Shown here piece after piece: positions 12,801 to 23,870 of a stretch of DNA of 64,000 bases. A program made the position numbers and the translations under genes. A model generated the notes under the pieces. The model ran no database searches. It was given only the letters and a program-made list of their open reading frames with translations, and had not been told where the DNA came from. Within the stretch, counting starts at the first letter, position 1. Each line of letters starts with the position of its first letter. Origin of the DNA: Mytilus galloprovincialis (Eukaryota > Mollusca > Bivalvia > Mytilida > Mytilidae); assembly GCF_965363235.1 (NCBI RefSeq), contig NC_134839.1:112586517-112650516 (forward strand), read 5' to 3'.

Positions 12801-15800
12801 GTCCTTAGGTCTCTATTGATAGTTTTGTCCTTTGGGTCTTAATTGATAGTTTTGTCCTTTAGTCTTAATTGATAGTTTTGTCCTTTGGTCTTAATTGATA
12901 GTTTTGTCCTTAAGTCTCTATTGATAGTTTTAGTTCTTTGGTCTTAATTGATAGTTTTGTCCTTTAGTCTCTATTGATAGTTTTTGTCCTTGGGTCTTTA
13001 TTGATAGTTTTGTCCTTTGGTCTTTATTGATAGTTTTTGTCCTTTGGTCTTAATTGATAGTTTTGTCCTTTGGTCTCTATTGATGGTTTTTGTTCTTGGG
13101 TCTCTATTGATAGTTTTTGTCCTTGGGTCTCTATTGATAGTTTTTGTCCTTTGGCCTCTATTGATGGTTTTTGTCCTTTGGTCTTTATTGATAGTTTTTG
13201 TCCTTGTGTCTCTATTGATGGTTTTTGTCCTTTAGTTTTTATTGATAGTTTTTGTCCTTTGGTCTTTATTGATAGTTTTTGTCCTTTGGTCTTAATTGAT
13301 AGTTTTTTCCTTTAGTCTCTATTGATAGTTTTAGTCCTTTGGTCTTTATTGATAGTTTTTGTCCTTTGGTCTTAATTGATAGTTTTTGTCCTTTGGTCTC
13401 AATTGATAGTTTTGTCCTTTAGTCTCTATTGATAGTTTTTGTCCTTTGGTCTTTATTGATAGTTTTTGTTCTTTAGTCTTAATTGATAGTTTTTGTCCTT
13501 TAGTCTCTATTGATAGTTTTTGTCCTTTGGTCTCTATTGATATTTTTGTCCTTTAGTCTCTATTGATAGTTTTTGTCCTTCGGTCTTTATTGATAGTTTT
13601 TGTCCTTTAGTCTTAATTGATAGTTTTTGTCCTTAAGTCTCTATTGATAGTTTTTGTCCTTTAGTCTCTATTGATAGTTTTTGTCCTTGGGTCTTTATTG
13701 ATAGTTTTTGTCCTTGGGTCTCTATTGATAGTTTCTGTCCTTTAGTCTCTATTGGTACTTTTTGTCCTTGGGTCTTTATTGATAGTTTTTGTCCTTTGCT
13801 CTTAATTGATAGTTTTTGTTCTTTGGTCTCTATTGATAGTTTTTGTCCTTTGGTCTTTATTGATAGTTTTTGTTCTTTAGTCTTAATTGATAGTTTTTGT
13901 CCTTTAGTCTCTATTGATAGTTTTTGTCCTTTGGGTCTTAATTGATAGTTTTGTCCTTGGTCTTTATTGATAGTTTTTGTCCTTGGGTCTCTATTGATAG
14001 TTTTGTCCTTTAGTCTCTATTGATAGTTTTTGTCCTTTGGTCTTTATTGATAGTTTTTGTCCTTTAGTCTTTATTGATAGTTTTTGTCCTTTGGTCTTTA
14101 TTGATAGTTTTTGTTTTTTGGTCTTAATTGATATTTTTGTCCTTTGGTCTTTATTGATAGTTTTTGTCCTTTGGTCTCTATTGATAGTTTTTGTCCTTTG
14201 GTCTCTATTGATAGTTTTAGTCCTTTGGTCTTTATTGATAGTTTTTGTCCTTTGGTCTTAATTGATATTTTTGTCCTTTGGTCTTTATTGATAGTTTTTG
14301 TCCTTTGGTCTCTATTGGTAGTTTGTTGTCCTTTGGTCTCTATTGATAGTTTTAGTCCTTTGGTCTTAATTGATAGTTTTTGTCCTTTGGTCTCTATTGA
14401 TAGTTTTAGTCCTTTGGTCTTTATTGATAGTTTTTGTCCTTTGGTCTTAATTGATAGTTTTGTCCTTTAGTCTCTATTGATAGTTTTAGTCCTTTGGTCT
14501 TTATTGATAGTTTTTGTCCTTTAGTCTTAATTGATAGTTTTTGTCCTTAAGTCTCTATTGATAGTTTTAGTTCTTTGGTCTTAATTGATAGTTTTGTCCT
14601 TTAGTCTCTATTGATAGTTTTTGTCCTTGGGTCTTTATTGATAGTTTTGTCCTTTGGTCTTTATTGATAGTTTTTGTCCTTTGGTCTTAATTGATAGTTT
14701 TGTCCTTTGGTCTCTATTGATGGTTTTTGTTCTTGGGTCTCTATTGATAGTTTTTGTCCTTGGGTCTCTATTGATAGTTTTTGTCCTTTGGCCTCTATTG
14801 ATGGTTTTTGTCCTTTGGTCTTTATTGATAGTTTTTGTCCTTGTGTCTCTATTGATGGTTTTTGTCCTTTAGTTTTTATTGATAGTTTTTGTCCTTTGGT
14901 CTTTATTGATAGTTTTTGCCTTTGGTCTTAATTGATAGTTTTTTCCTTTAGTCTCTATTGATAGTTTTAGTCCTTTGGTCTTTATTGATAGTTTTTGTCC
15001 TTTGGTCTTAATTGATAGTTTTTGTCCTTTGGTCTCAATTGATAGTTTTGTCCTTTAGTCTCTATTGATAGTTTTTGTCCTTTGGTCTTAATTGATAGTT
15101 TTTGTTCTTTAGTCTTAATTGATAGTTTTTGTCCTTTAGTCTCTATTGATAGTTTTTGTCCTTTGGTCTCTATTGATATTTTTGTCCTTTAGTCTCTATT
15201 GATAGTTTTTGTCCTTCGGTCTTTATTGATAGTTTTTGTCCTTTAGTCTTAATTGATAGTTTTTGTCCTTAAGTCTCTATTGATAGTTTTTGTCCTTTAG
15301 TCTCTATTGATAGTTTTTGTCCTTGGGTCTTTATTGATAGTTTTTGTCCTTGGGTCTCTATTGATAGTTTTTGTCCTTTAGTCTCTATTGGTACTTTTTG
15401 TCCTTGGGTCTTTATTGATAGTTTTTGTCCTTTGCTCTTAATTGATAGTTTTTGTTCTTTGGTCTCTATTGATAGTTTTTGTCCTTTGGTCTTAATTGAT
15501 ATTTTTGTCCTTTGGTCTTTATTGATGGTTTTTGTCCTTTGGTCTTTATTGATAGTTTTTGTCCTTGTGTCTCTATTGATAGTTTTTGTCCTTTAGTTTT
15601 TATTGATAGTTTTTGTCCTTTGGTCTTTATTGATAGTTTTTGTCCTTTGGTCTTAATTGATAGTTTTTTCCTTTAGTCTCTATTGATAGTTTTAGTCCTT
15701 TGGTCTTTATTGATAGTTTTTGTCCTTTGGTCTTAATTGATAGTTTTTGTCCTTTGGTCTCAATTGATAGTTTTGTCCTTTAGTCTCTATTGATAGTTTT

Positions 15801-18192
15801 TGTCCTTTGGTCTTTATTGATAGTTTTTGTTCTTTAGTCTTAATTGATAGTTTTTGTCCTTTAGTCTCTATTGATAGTTTTTGTCCTTTGGGTCTTAATT
15901 GATAGTTTTGTCCTTGGTCTTTATTGATAGTTTTTGTCCTTGGGTCTCTATTGATAGTTTTTGTCCTTTAGTCTCTATTGATAGTTTTTGTCCTTTAGTC
16001 TTTATTGATAGTTTTTGTCCTTAGGTCTCTATTGATTGTTTTGTCCTTTGGGTCTTAATTGATAGTTTTGTCCTTTAGTCTTAATTGATAGTTTTGTCCT
16101 TTGGTCTTAATTGATAGTTTTGTCCTTTAGTCTCTATTGATAGTTTTAGTCCTTTGGTCTTTATTGATAGTTTTTGTCCTTTAGTCTTAATTGATAGTTT
16201 TTGTCCTTAAGTCTCTATTGATAGTTTTAGTTCTTTGGTCTTAATTGATAGTTTTGTCCTTTAGTCTCTATTGATAGTTTTTGTCCTTGGGTCTTTATTG
16301 ATAGTTTTGTCCTTTGGTCTTTATTGATAGTTTTTGTCCTTTGGTCTTAATTGATAGTTTTGTCCTTTGGTCTCTATTGATGGTTTTTGTTCTTGGGTCT
16401 CTATTGATAGTTTTTGTCCTTGGGTCTCTATTGATAGTTTTTGTCCTTTGGCCTCTATTGATGGTTTTTGTCCTTTGGTCTTTATTGATAGTTTTTGTCC
16501 TTGTGTCTCTATTGATGGTTTTTGTCCTTTAGTTTTTATTGATAGTTTTTGTCCTTTGGTCTTTATTGATAGTTTTTGTCCTTGGGTCTTTATTGATAGT
16601 TTTTGTCATTGGGTCTCAATTGATAGTTTTTGTCCTTGGGTCTCTATTGATAGTTTTTGTCCTTTGGTCTTAATTGATAGTTTTTGTCCTTTGGTCTCAA
16701 TTGATAGTTTTGTCCTTTAGTCTCTATTGATAGTTTTTGTCCTTTGGTCTTTATTGATAGTTTTTGTTCTTTAGTCTTAATTGATAGTTTTTGTCCTTTA
16801 GTCTCTATTGATAGTTTTTGTCCTTTGGTCTCTATTGATATTTTTGTCCTTTAGTCTCTATTGATAGTTTTTGTCCTTCGGTCTTTATTGATAGTTTTTG
16901 TCCTTTAGTCTTAATTGATAGTTTTTGTCCTTAAGTCTCTATTGATAGTTTTTGTCCTTTAGTCTCTATTGATAGTTTTTGTCCTTGGGTCTTTATTGAT
17001 AGTTTTTGTCCTTGGGTCTCTATTGATAGTTTTTGTCCTTTAGTCTCTATTGGTACTTTTTGTCCTTGGGTCTTTATTGATAGTTTTTGTCCTTTGCTCT
17101 TAATTGATAGTTTTTGTTCTTTGGTCTCTATTGATAGTTTTTGTCCTTTGGTCTTTATTAATAGTTTTTTTTTCCTTGGGACTTTATTGATAGTTTTTGT
17201 CCTTGGGTCTCTATTGATAGTCTTTGTCCTTGGGTCTTTATTGATAGTTTTGTGCTTGGGTCTTTATTGATAGTTTTTGTCCTTGGGTCTTTATTGATAG
17301 TTTTTGTCATTGGGTCTCAATTGATAGTTTTTGTCCTTGGGTCTCTATTGATAGTTTGTCCTTTGGTCTTTATTGATAGTTTTTGTCCTTTGGTCTTTAT
17401 TGATAGTTTTTAACCTTTGGTCTCTATTGATAGTTTTTCTCCTTTGGTCTTTATTGATAGTTTTTGTCCTTTAGTCTCTATTGATAGTTTTTGTCCTTGG
17501 GTCTTTATTGATAGTTTTTGTCCTTTGGTCTTTATTGATAGTTTTTGTCCTTGGGTCTCTATTGATAGTTTTGTCCTTTGGTCTTTATTGATAGTTTTTG
17601 TTCTTTGGTCTTTATTGATAGTTTTTGTCCTTAGGTCTCTATTGATAGTTTTGTCCTTGGGTCTTTATTGATAGTTTTTGTCCTTTGGTCTCTATTGATA
17701 GTTTTGTCCTTGGGTCTTTATTGATAGTTTTTGTCCTTTGGTCTTTATTGATAGTTTTCACATTGATACTACATTACATATGTATACTATCCTATCACGT
17801 AAATTATGCTAAAGATAACAAAAGAAATTATTTACTTTCAGGCTGGCTGTACTATCTTTGATAAACTTTTGGGGTACGTGTTTGGACTTGGGCAGCTGAC
17901 AGTGATTACTATTGCTATTTTAGGTGGCGTTATCATCTTTTCAATTATCACCTTTATCATTGTCTACCATATTTGTAAGAAAAAACATAATAGAGTAAAT
18001 GATATCCAAGAGGCGGGCCCTGCGACATCTAGAAACACACACAATAGTAGGAAGGTCCAAAAAGGAAAGAGAACTGTCACTGTTGTAGCACCGGCACCAC
18101 ACACATCGGAAGCATCTAAATCAACTAGAAAGCAGACTTCCGGTAAAAAGTCAAAGAAAAGGTCGGACGAGGAAGATGATCCATTTTGGTGA
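627..18192 (+). CDS. CUB-LDLa type I membrane protein (5 exons, 380 aa)
   Basis: The spliced CDS is 627-867, 4718-5044, 6912-7062, 9144-9216 and 17842-18192. All introns are GT/AG, and the phases agree to give 381 codons including TGA. Residues 1-22 form a signal peptide. The CUB domain runs from about 39 to 225: Cys39 (NCG), the YGANENC Cys, Cys101 (ECLDG) and Cys186 (VCG). An Asn/Cys-rich repeat is inserted at about 127-176. One LDLa domain with six Cys follows (FQC, RCIP, LKC, QHC, AGC after the first NC) and has the calcium-type motif DGTDEND. A hydrophobic helix spans about 283-309, then KKK stop-transfer and a Lys/Ser-rich tail of about 70 residues. CUB plus LDLa on a membrane anchor suggests an extracellular binding or endocytic co-receptor. 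This is inference from domains; no ligand or orthologue is assigned. The start has A at -3. Introns 1-4 carry many repeats. Confidence 0.9.
868..4717 (+). other. Intron 1 of the CUB-LDLa gene
   Basis: AT-rich intron with several A and T homopolymers. It contains one dispersed mussel repeat (about 2729-3065) and otherwise nothing I can identify. A short stretch at about 3240-3420 has repeated 'tggcaca' motifs, distantly like those in intron 3. Confidence 0.6.
2729..3065 (+). repeat. Dispersed mussel repeat R1, copy a
   Basis: A roughly 340-bp unit running from 'gtgattaagatgataacaca' through 'gcgactgtcatacaagtgag' and 'caagtcaggaatatgacag' to 'gattttactttt'. The same block recurs at least ten times in this window in both orientations. 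It has no coding capacity and no visible terminal repeats, so it is probably a non-autonomous element or part of one. The class is not assigned. Confidence 0.8.
4718..5044 (+). CDS. Exon 2: CUB core plus Asn/Cys repeat insert
   Basis: A poly-T tract and TTACAG precede the exon, which opens GKKVLIKF and continues to CLDGLEIFD, typical of the CUB core. It then encodes an 11-residue repeat tract (4855-5004) with about ten N-x-S/T sites and six extra cysteines, and returns to CUB sequence at TADLTVCG. The donor CAG|GTAAGA follows 5044 with one base left over. Confidence 0.9.
5532..5838 (+). mobile_element. tRNA-derived SINE
   Basis: The head resembles a tRNA gene. A polymerase III A box (TGGTGAAGTGG) lies at about 5536-5546 and a B box (GGTTCGATTCC) at 5580-5590. 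A non-tRNA body of about 240 bp follows, including 'gcacgttaaagacaccc' and 'gtagatttcgaaaaagagt', and it ends in an AT-rich tail. It sits in intron 2 in the sense orientation. The head does not fold as an intact tRNA, so it is a SINE, not a tRNA gene. The body resembles conserved central domains of invertebrate SINEs, but I cannot name the family. Confidence 0.8.
6145..6250 (+). repeat. Dispersed mussel repeat R3, partial copy
   Basis: A fragment related to 'gatgtggtatga.tgccaatgagacaactctcca' and 'ggcct.caa', the start of family R3. Better copies lie at 35197, 60195 (inverted) and 62800. It lies in intron 2. Confidence 0.55.
6912..7062 (+). CDS. Exon 3: end of CUB domain, start of LDLa
   Basis: The acceptor TGACAG|GTCC begins GPSPFVSDSSEVRFKF. 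The last CUB strands (FSGFQLLVTSF) are followed by the first half of the LDLa domain (DNCSSNEFQCDTN). The donor CAG|GTAAGA leaves two bases, completing an Arg codon with exon 4. Confidence 0.9.
7388..8145. repeat. Possible inverted-repeat element with TTTGCGCCA motifs (intron 3)
   Basis: Five spaced copies of a TTTGCGCCA-like motif occur at 7408-7530 and three in inverse form (TTGGCGCAA-like) at about 8070-8135. The segments around 7425-7475 and 8090-8145 align as an imperfect inverted pair sharing 'gtccttttgc' and 'cccaaatg'. This may be a degraded foldback or MITE-like element. No coding sequence was seen. Confidence 0.4.
8750..8855 (-). repeat. Dispersed mussel repeat R4, partial inverted copy
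   Basis: The '+' text 'ggttgttgtctttttgatac' followed by 'attctcaattttat' is the reverse complement of the head of R4 copies at 19930 and 47385. A similar inverted fragment lies at about 22130-22200. Confidence 0.55.
9144..9216 (+). CDS. Exon 4: second half of LDLa domain
   Basis: This 73-nt exon lies between TTGTAG and GTAAGT. It encodes RCIPTNLKCDTVQHC followed by VDGTDENDDI, the calcium-coordinating end of an LDLa module. The sixth cysteine is supplied by exon 5 (AGC), which supports the splice across the 8.6-kb repeat-filled intron 4. Confidence 0.88.
9268..9926. repeat. 60-bp tandem array, about 11 units (intron 4)
   Basis: Units start 'ggtatcatcaactcgtag' and include 'caacgcgacaacatattgg' and 'ccgcaccaacaaaa'. 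Copies are nearly identical, with single changes and small indels; one unit lacks a few bases of 'tagtat'. It begins about 50 bp after the exon 4 donor. Because 60 is divisible by three and the unit lacks stops on the minus strand, long open frames appear there, but they are repeat artefacts. Confidence 0.95.
10157..10280. repeat. Long near-perfect palindrome (hairpin), about 50-bp arms
   Basis: The left arm (about 10157-10206, containing 'aaaaaatgtggtgcacactg') is matched in reverse complement by the right arm (about 10231-10280). The centre, 'aataacgcgc' with 'gcgggttatt', is itself palindromic. Flanking sequence to about 10470 ('aacgtcagccaatcagaaga') looks like part of the same dispersed mussel element. 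It lies in intron 4. Confidence 0.85.
11051..17757. repeat. 27-bp minisatellite, about 250 units (intron 4)
   Basis: The unit is roughly 'tttattgatagtttttgtcc' plus 'tttggtc', with variants of 'tttatt', 'ctctatt' and 'cttaatt' and of 'ttggg', 'ttagt' and 'ttggt'. The array is almost uninterrupted for 6.7 kb. The + strand is very T-rich and A-poor. Unit length is a multiple of three and the unit lacks + strand stops in some frames, giving many spurious frames (FIDSFCPLV / LIVFVLWSL). It ends 84 bp before the exon 5 acceptor. Confidence 0.97.
17842..18192 (+). CDS. Exon 5: transmembrane helix and cytoplasmic tail
   Basis: After TACTTTCAG the exon reads AGCTIFDKLLG, then a strong hydrophobic helix (LTVITIAILGGVIIFSIITF and onward) and HICKKKHN. 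The tail has basic and Ser/Thr-rich blocks and ends DDPFW-stop. Possible polyadenylation signals are ATTAAA near 18228 and AATAAA near 18429. Confidence 0.88.
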   Translation, partial: AGCTIFDKLLGYVFGLGQLTVITIAILGGVIIFSIITFIIVYHICKKKHNRVNDIQEAGPATSRNTHNSRKVQKGKRTVTVVAPAPHTSEASKSTRKQTSGKKSKKRSDEEDDPFW

Positions 18193-19929
18193 AATGAATG
18201 CTTATCAATTTATATATTTAAATTACCATTAAAGTTATTAGGTTAAGTCATTTTACGTAATCAAAGATATGAAAATTATACGAAAACAACGTCAGTACCT
18301 CCTCTCAGTTCCCTAGTGGATGTAAAGCTGCTACTTCATACATGTGTAGTTATATAATGAATAATATGGTGAACTAATTTCAATAGTATATCAAATTGTG
18401 TACGTGTTTTCCTCGATTTAACTTTTTAAATAAAAATAGAAATTTAAAACATATCGTTACTTCGTAAGTTGGGCCCAAGTTTATTGATAATCACAATTTT
18501 GTTTTAATTTGCATGTTTCTCCTTTAGAAGCTTGTTAACTGAAGAAACTAGAGTATGGTAAAGAATCTTAACTCGCCTGTGTAGATGTATCTTATTTTTA
18601 CTCAACTCGAAGTTGAAGAACTTTAAAAAGGGGTTTGTTTTTTTTCGTTTTTTTTTTTCGTTTTGTTTTTGAAATACATTTTGCATGTATTGGACAGAAT
18701 CATTAGGTATAAATTAAATATCTGTAAAAGCGATTATGGCATAATGAAGAAAAGTGTATATTGATAAGAAATTTGATCAAAGTTAATCAAAATAAAATGC
18801 ACAGACTTGTAGCGAAATTAAGCAATAATAAGTGTGATATTTTAATGTATGGGGTTATATGAATTCATTCAAATGTATCGTCAGATACAGTAAAATGTGG
18901 AATATAAAATTATCTCTTACAAAGCTTGAACGCCTCTGTGCTATTTGTTAAGACTTAGCTTTAAATTCTGCGATACTACTATGAAGTCATATTTCTTTGT
19001 TCCGTGTTACTTTCAATGTATTGTTATTATAATAAAAGGTTCGGAACAGTAAATTCAAATCTTTTGTTTGATTTTCACTTCCTTCACATCTTGCACATTT
19101 TATGATTACACTGAATTGAAATCCTGGTAAATGTGAGTGTGTTGTATTGTTTTATCTACTGCTGAATGCCTTTCAGTTGTATCCAAACAAGCGGTAATGA
19201 AAATTCATTTATTCAGTTACTTTTCCGTTAAGTTTTGAATATAAAGACAGCAGAAGGAAAAGAAGGGAAATGAAAATATGTTAAACTATTAAAGTATACG
19301 GACTGGGCTAATTATTCCCGTGCTCTGAGATACTGTAAGTCTGTTATGTACCACGTGCAAGGTGTTTGGCAGTAATTTGAGAAAAGTATGCATAACTTGT
19401 TGAAATAAGTTTTAACTAAATCTGGAATCAAGAAACACACCATTTAAAAACAAAAGAAGGATAAAACCTGTTAAACAAACTCCAAGGCTCCGTGTTGAAG
19501 GCCGTACCTTGACCTATAATGGTTTACTTTTATGAATCATTTGCACTCATACCACATCTTTCTATATCTATAAAAAAAAACAAACATTGACTACTATATA
19601 CCAATAAATTTACCCCTCTGTTACAATGACTAGAACACTTCTTCCAGATTGATTGACCACTATGTTCAAATGAATTGAATTCCCTGTTCCAATATCTTAG
19701 ACGCTTTGTCCCAATGTTTTGAAAACCTCGTTTAGATGAATTACTACGATGTTCAAAAAGATGAAAAGTTCTGATCCTACGAATTGACCACTACATTCCA
19801 ATTAACTGACCATCATGGTCACCGTACGGCCTTCAACAAAATGTTAGATAATTTATACGAAAAAAAACCCGAAGCATTTATGAAAAAACAATCGAAATAA
19901 ACCAGAAATAAATCGAATAAACCATGTCT
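18193..19929 (+). other. 3' flank of the CUB-LDLa gene
   Basis: This stretch holds the likely 3' UTR and possible AATAAA signals near 18429 and 19031. About 19485-19560 is an inverted fragment of repeat R3 ('aggccgtaccttgacctata'). No coding exon was seen. Confidence 0.5.
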
Positions 19930-20150
19930 TGTAAAATAAAATTGCGAATGGAAATGAGGAATGTGTAAAATCCAGACCAAAAGGCAGAACACAGCCAAAG
20001 GCCATCACTGGGTCCTCAACACAGCTAGAAAATCCCGACCAAAGAGCAGAACACAGCCAAAGGCCATCACTGGGTCCTCAACACAGCGAGAAAATCCCGC
20101 ACATAGAAGCCTGCTTCAGCTACAGGTATTTCATGTATTTAATACTGTCA
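19930..20150 (+). repeat. Dispersed mussel repeat R4 with internal duplication
   Basis: Begins 'aaaattgcgaatggaaatga'. A block with 'gcagaacacagccaaaggcc', 'atcactgggtcctcaacaca' and 'aaaatccc' is present twice in tandem with a period of about 67 bp. Another R4 copy lies at 47385-47720. Confidence 0.75.
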
Positions 20151-20464
20151 TATAATGAAAAATTATTCGCCATCAAGAACTATGCATTAACCAGTTATCC
20201 CCTTGTCATGTCAATCTGATACTTAGTTTTGCGCAGTTGGTCATTATAAACTTTAAAATGTCAATTTTATTTATATCATAACATTTAGAATTACCAAAAA
20301 TACGTTTTTAAACTGCTTGTTGATGTTCATGGGTGTAAATTTCGCTTTTTGTTTGCTTTTTGTTGTTTGGATTGCTGTCATTGTAGTTTACTCACATCTC
20401 CTTCTTATACATGCACGGACTAGTATTAAAGATTCTTGTAATCGATTCTCACTAGATATCAAAC

Positions 20465-20590
20465 ACAAAAAAAGAAGTTTTGGTATAATTGCCAATGAGA
20501 TAACTTTCTACACAAGACACCAAATTACACAGAAATTAACAACCATAGGTCATGGTACGGCCTACTTTTCAGATTTAGCGAAAATTGGGT
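20465..20590 (+). repeat. Dispersed mussel repeat R3, partial copy
   Basis: Contains 'tggtataattgccaatgaga' and 'aattaacaaccataggtcat', matching the R3 consensus seen in fuller copies at 35197 and 62800. Confidence 0.65.
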
Positions 20591-23500
20591 TTAATCTGTT
20601 ATTAATGTCGGTAATAATTTTCAATGTGTTTGGTGAAGTACGTTGTATCTTAGTAAAAGGCAGTAATGAATTGAAAATGAAAGAATAAGAGATTATGATA
20701 ATTTTCAACGAAATGAATAAATTTGATTTACACAGCATTGCGAACAAAAGCAGTGACTTGATGTTCTAACAATGTCGAACTAATCATTAAACTTCCAAGA
20801 ACTATAGTACACTTTCTTAATCGTCTTAATTTGCATCTTTAATACTAACATGAATACTATAGCATACAATTGCTCTTAATCCCATCATTCACGATAACAC
20901 TTATTAAAACGCAGTCGTTAAAAAGTGGGGTGTGTTTTAGTTTGATAGATAAGAATAGTAACAATGTATAAAGCAAAATTAGATAAACATGTCGGAAAAA
21001 GTTATATAAAAAAAGAGATTTGTATAAAAATCATTAATAAAAGATAGATTTATTTTATGAGACAGCAGCCCAGCGACACAAAAAACGAGATTTTCAGATT
21101 ATCAGATTTTATGAATATTAATCTTGTAAAATATCAGCGGAGAGTCACAATCCCATGCAATGTAAAGTGAACACAGCGAACGAACTCAAAAATCCTTTCT
21201 ATTAATAAAAATCTGATAATCTTTTTTTTCCCACCAACAAACCGGAAGATGACTTTGTAAGTTTGGGTGAAACTTTATCAATGTCGGTTCATGCAATAAG
21301 TCGGTATTTTAAGCAATTTTATGAAGAGTTGATGCAAGAGCTCAAAGTACCAAGATTTAAATCGCCACAAATCTATATATAAAAAATGTATATAAAGACA
21401 GAGACTCTAAAAGATCTGCCAAGAACACATTTTTTTACTGACCGGTCAAAACATTAAGATACAACCTGGCATATTCTACAAGCCAATTATAAATAACAAC
21501 TGAACACTTTTTTCTGAAACGATCAAATCTGTTCTATTATGCATTCTTATGCTTTATTCTCTCTCCAGAAATATGACGAAGCACCTATTTTTCATATGCA
21601 AAATCATTATTTGATATTTCTTATTGGAGAACTCGGAATTTACAGCTAAACCCAGAATCCCACATACTCCTAGATCATTCACAAAAGAGGAAATTCTAGA
21701 AAATCAGAAAGCCGTTATTCTCTCCTTTGGGTTTAACATTCAAAGGACTATCAAAATCTCCCGTCTTTATAACTTATTATTAGGAGGAGCAAATACACTT
21801 CATTCTTCCAAATTGGATTCTTCAAATTCTAAAGATCTACTACAAAATCTTCAATTACATTCATATTTTTTTGAAATATAAAAACATTTGATGTTGTTAT
21901 GCTATTCTATTCATCATGCTCGATGGGAAGCCCAATACAACGAGTATGATCCATACAAAATCCTCAAATAGCACACTATGTAACTAAGAATAAAATGAGT
22001 AAAATAAGATGCATATATATACTGTACATTTGTAAAGAGGTATATAAATTATACATTTGTTGTGATGCATAAACATGAACATATATACGTTAGCAACTTT
22101 GTATATACATCTTTTCAGATACATACAGTTTATCTCGGCTCTTTGGTCGGGTTATTGTCTATTTGACATGTTCCCTATTTCCGTTCTCAATTTTATAGAC
22201 GTTTTCACAGATGTAAAGTTTGAATGCATTATAACGGATGTACATTAAATTTTATATTCAGCTTTAATGATGTATAGTTTATATGCATCTCAACTAGTAT
22301 AGAGTGTATATGCGTCACGATGATTGCTTGTACTAAAGTAGCTGTTAGGGCAGAAAAGTCCCATTTAAAATGAATCATTACAAAAAAGCATGTTACTTTT
22401 CATGATGAACATTGGATATGTTTTCTTTTTATGTCTTTATATGTAATAATTTTTGTAAAATTTTCTCTTTGAATTTTCATTTAAAGCTTAAAGTTTACAG
22501 TTTTTGCAATGAAATTCCATGCAAACCTATATATTGTAATTTAATGGGGAAATGCGTGGCCTTTTTCGAAGGCAATTTAAAGAATTGGAAAAGTCATGAG
22601 AACTTAATATGCGTCTAATTAATTTAGCACTTTCCTTTTGTTTTTTAAAGGGTATATGATACAGAAAAAAAATAGATTTTCCCTTAAATATTTTAAAACT
22701 CTTCACCTATTCAACACAATAATTTAGTGATCTTTTATGCAGTTCATGTAAAGCTTCAAAACTATTTATTGAGTTTTTAAATCGAGAACTCTTAAGGTAA
22801 CAGGTACGTAAATGGCTTGTCTTGCGATTTTTAAAAGAAATTGTTTGCACGTAGAACTTATTAAAAGATAATGAAAAATCGAAAAATTTAAGTTGGTCAC
22901 CGATCCAATTTCCGAGTTCCAGGCATTTGAAAATGGTAATGAAACAACATAAAGTACATAGACATAACGTCAAATTTGAACCAAAAATAAGACATTTCAA
23001 GCTTTATTTATTCTGCAGTTTAAACCAATCCTACGATTTTTCTATAAAAATCAAATGTGTTTAAGGTATTATTTTCCTTTCTTTTGATATATAATTTTCA
23101 TGGGGTTACCGAACTCCTCTTTCATATATCAGCCGTTGAAAGGGTGTTGTTGACGGGAAAAGAGAGAGAAAAATCATGACGTCGCCGAAAGGATTACGTA
23201 ACGTCAAGGCTATTTCAGCAGAATTGTAAAGACAACGACTGCCTCATTATTATTTGTTTGCTTATTCAAATGCGCTATAGAGCATATTATCCTGTCTGGA
23301 AAAAGGATTGATTACCTATTATTGTTTTTTTTCGGTGATCATACGAGGTCTTTTAGTATTTATAACGTATTTCTGGAATGATTAAAAACACAATGTTTAA
23401 GGACATATGTTTATAAACTTGTTGAACAGAAACGATAAAAGATCTATCATTAGAGTAGATTCTCCGAATGACGAGATACATTCAATGTTCACATATTGGA

Positions 23501-23592
23501 CCACAATTTTGCTACTTCACAATATTGGAGGCGAAATATACCGCGCAACGGGAAATTGAAACTTATAAGCCAAAACCATGATACTGACAATG
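20591..23592. other. Intergenic stretch without a supported gene
   Basis: AT-rich sequence. Apart from an inverted R4 fragment near 22130-22200 I see no exon with splice sites and no domain match. Short open frames here lack support. Confidence 0.4.
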
Positions 23593-23599
23593 TCATGTG

Positions 23600-23870
23600 A
23601 AAAAACGAAAAGGGGGAAATGTGTCCATGGGACACAGATGATGCGCCGGCTGGCATATGATTTTATAAAGTGATATTACTAAAAGAACTTTAAAAGTGAC
23701 GCCACCAAAATGTAAACTAGATCTGTGATTTGTTTTGGTAATCAGCATTGTGTATAAGTCTTCTAACATTTGTTTGAGACAAACTAAAGTTAGAGAACGG
23801 AAACCAATTTTGGACTGTACGATGGGCAGACGGACAAGTGAAGCAATGCCCCCTCCGCTACGGCGTGTGC
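23600..23870 (-). mobile_element. GTCC-rich non-autonomous element R5, inverted copy
   Basis: The edge reads 'tgtccatgggacacagatga' and 'tgcgccggc', and the other edge is 'gggcagacggacaag' followed by 'ccccctccgctacg'. Reversed, this matches the layout of the copy at 29287-29573: a GTCCGTCTG-rich end and a terminal 'tggacaca'. It is a common bivalve repeat type. The family name is not assigned. Confidence 0.55.

Noticed and set aside
11146-16720. Many open frames encoding FIDSFCPLV / LIVFVLWSL repeats
   Set aside because: They follow from a roughly 27-bp unit whose length is a multiple of three and which lacks stops. Frames break and restart throughout and lie inside an intron.
20317-20688. 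123-codon hydrophobic frame
   Set aside because: Its second half overlaps an R3 repeat fragment, and no splice-site or family support was seen.
21624-21881. 85-codon frame (RIPHTPRSFTKEEILENQ)
   Set aside because: No ATG start, no recognised domain, no convincing splice sites. Kept only as a possible old fragment.
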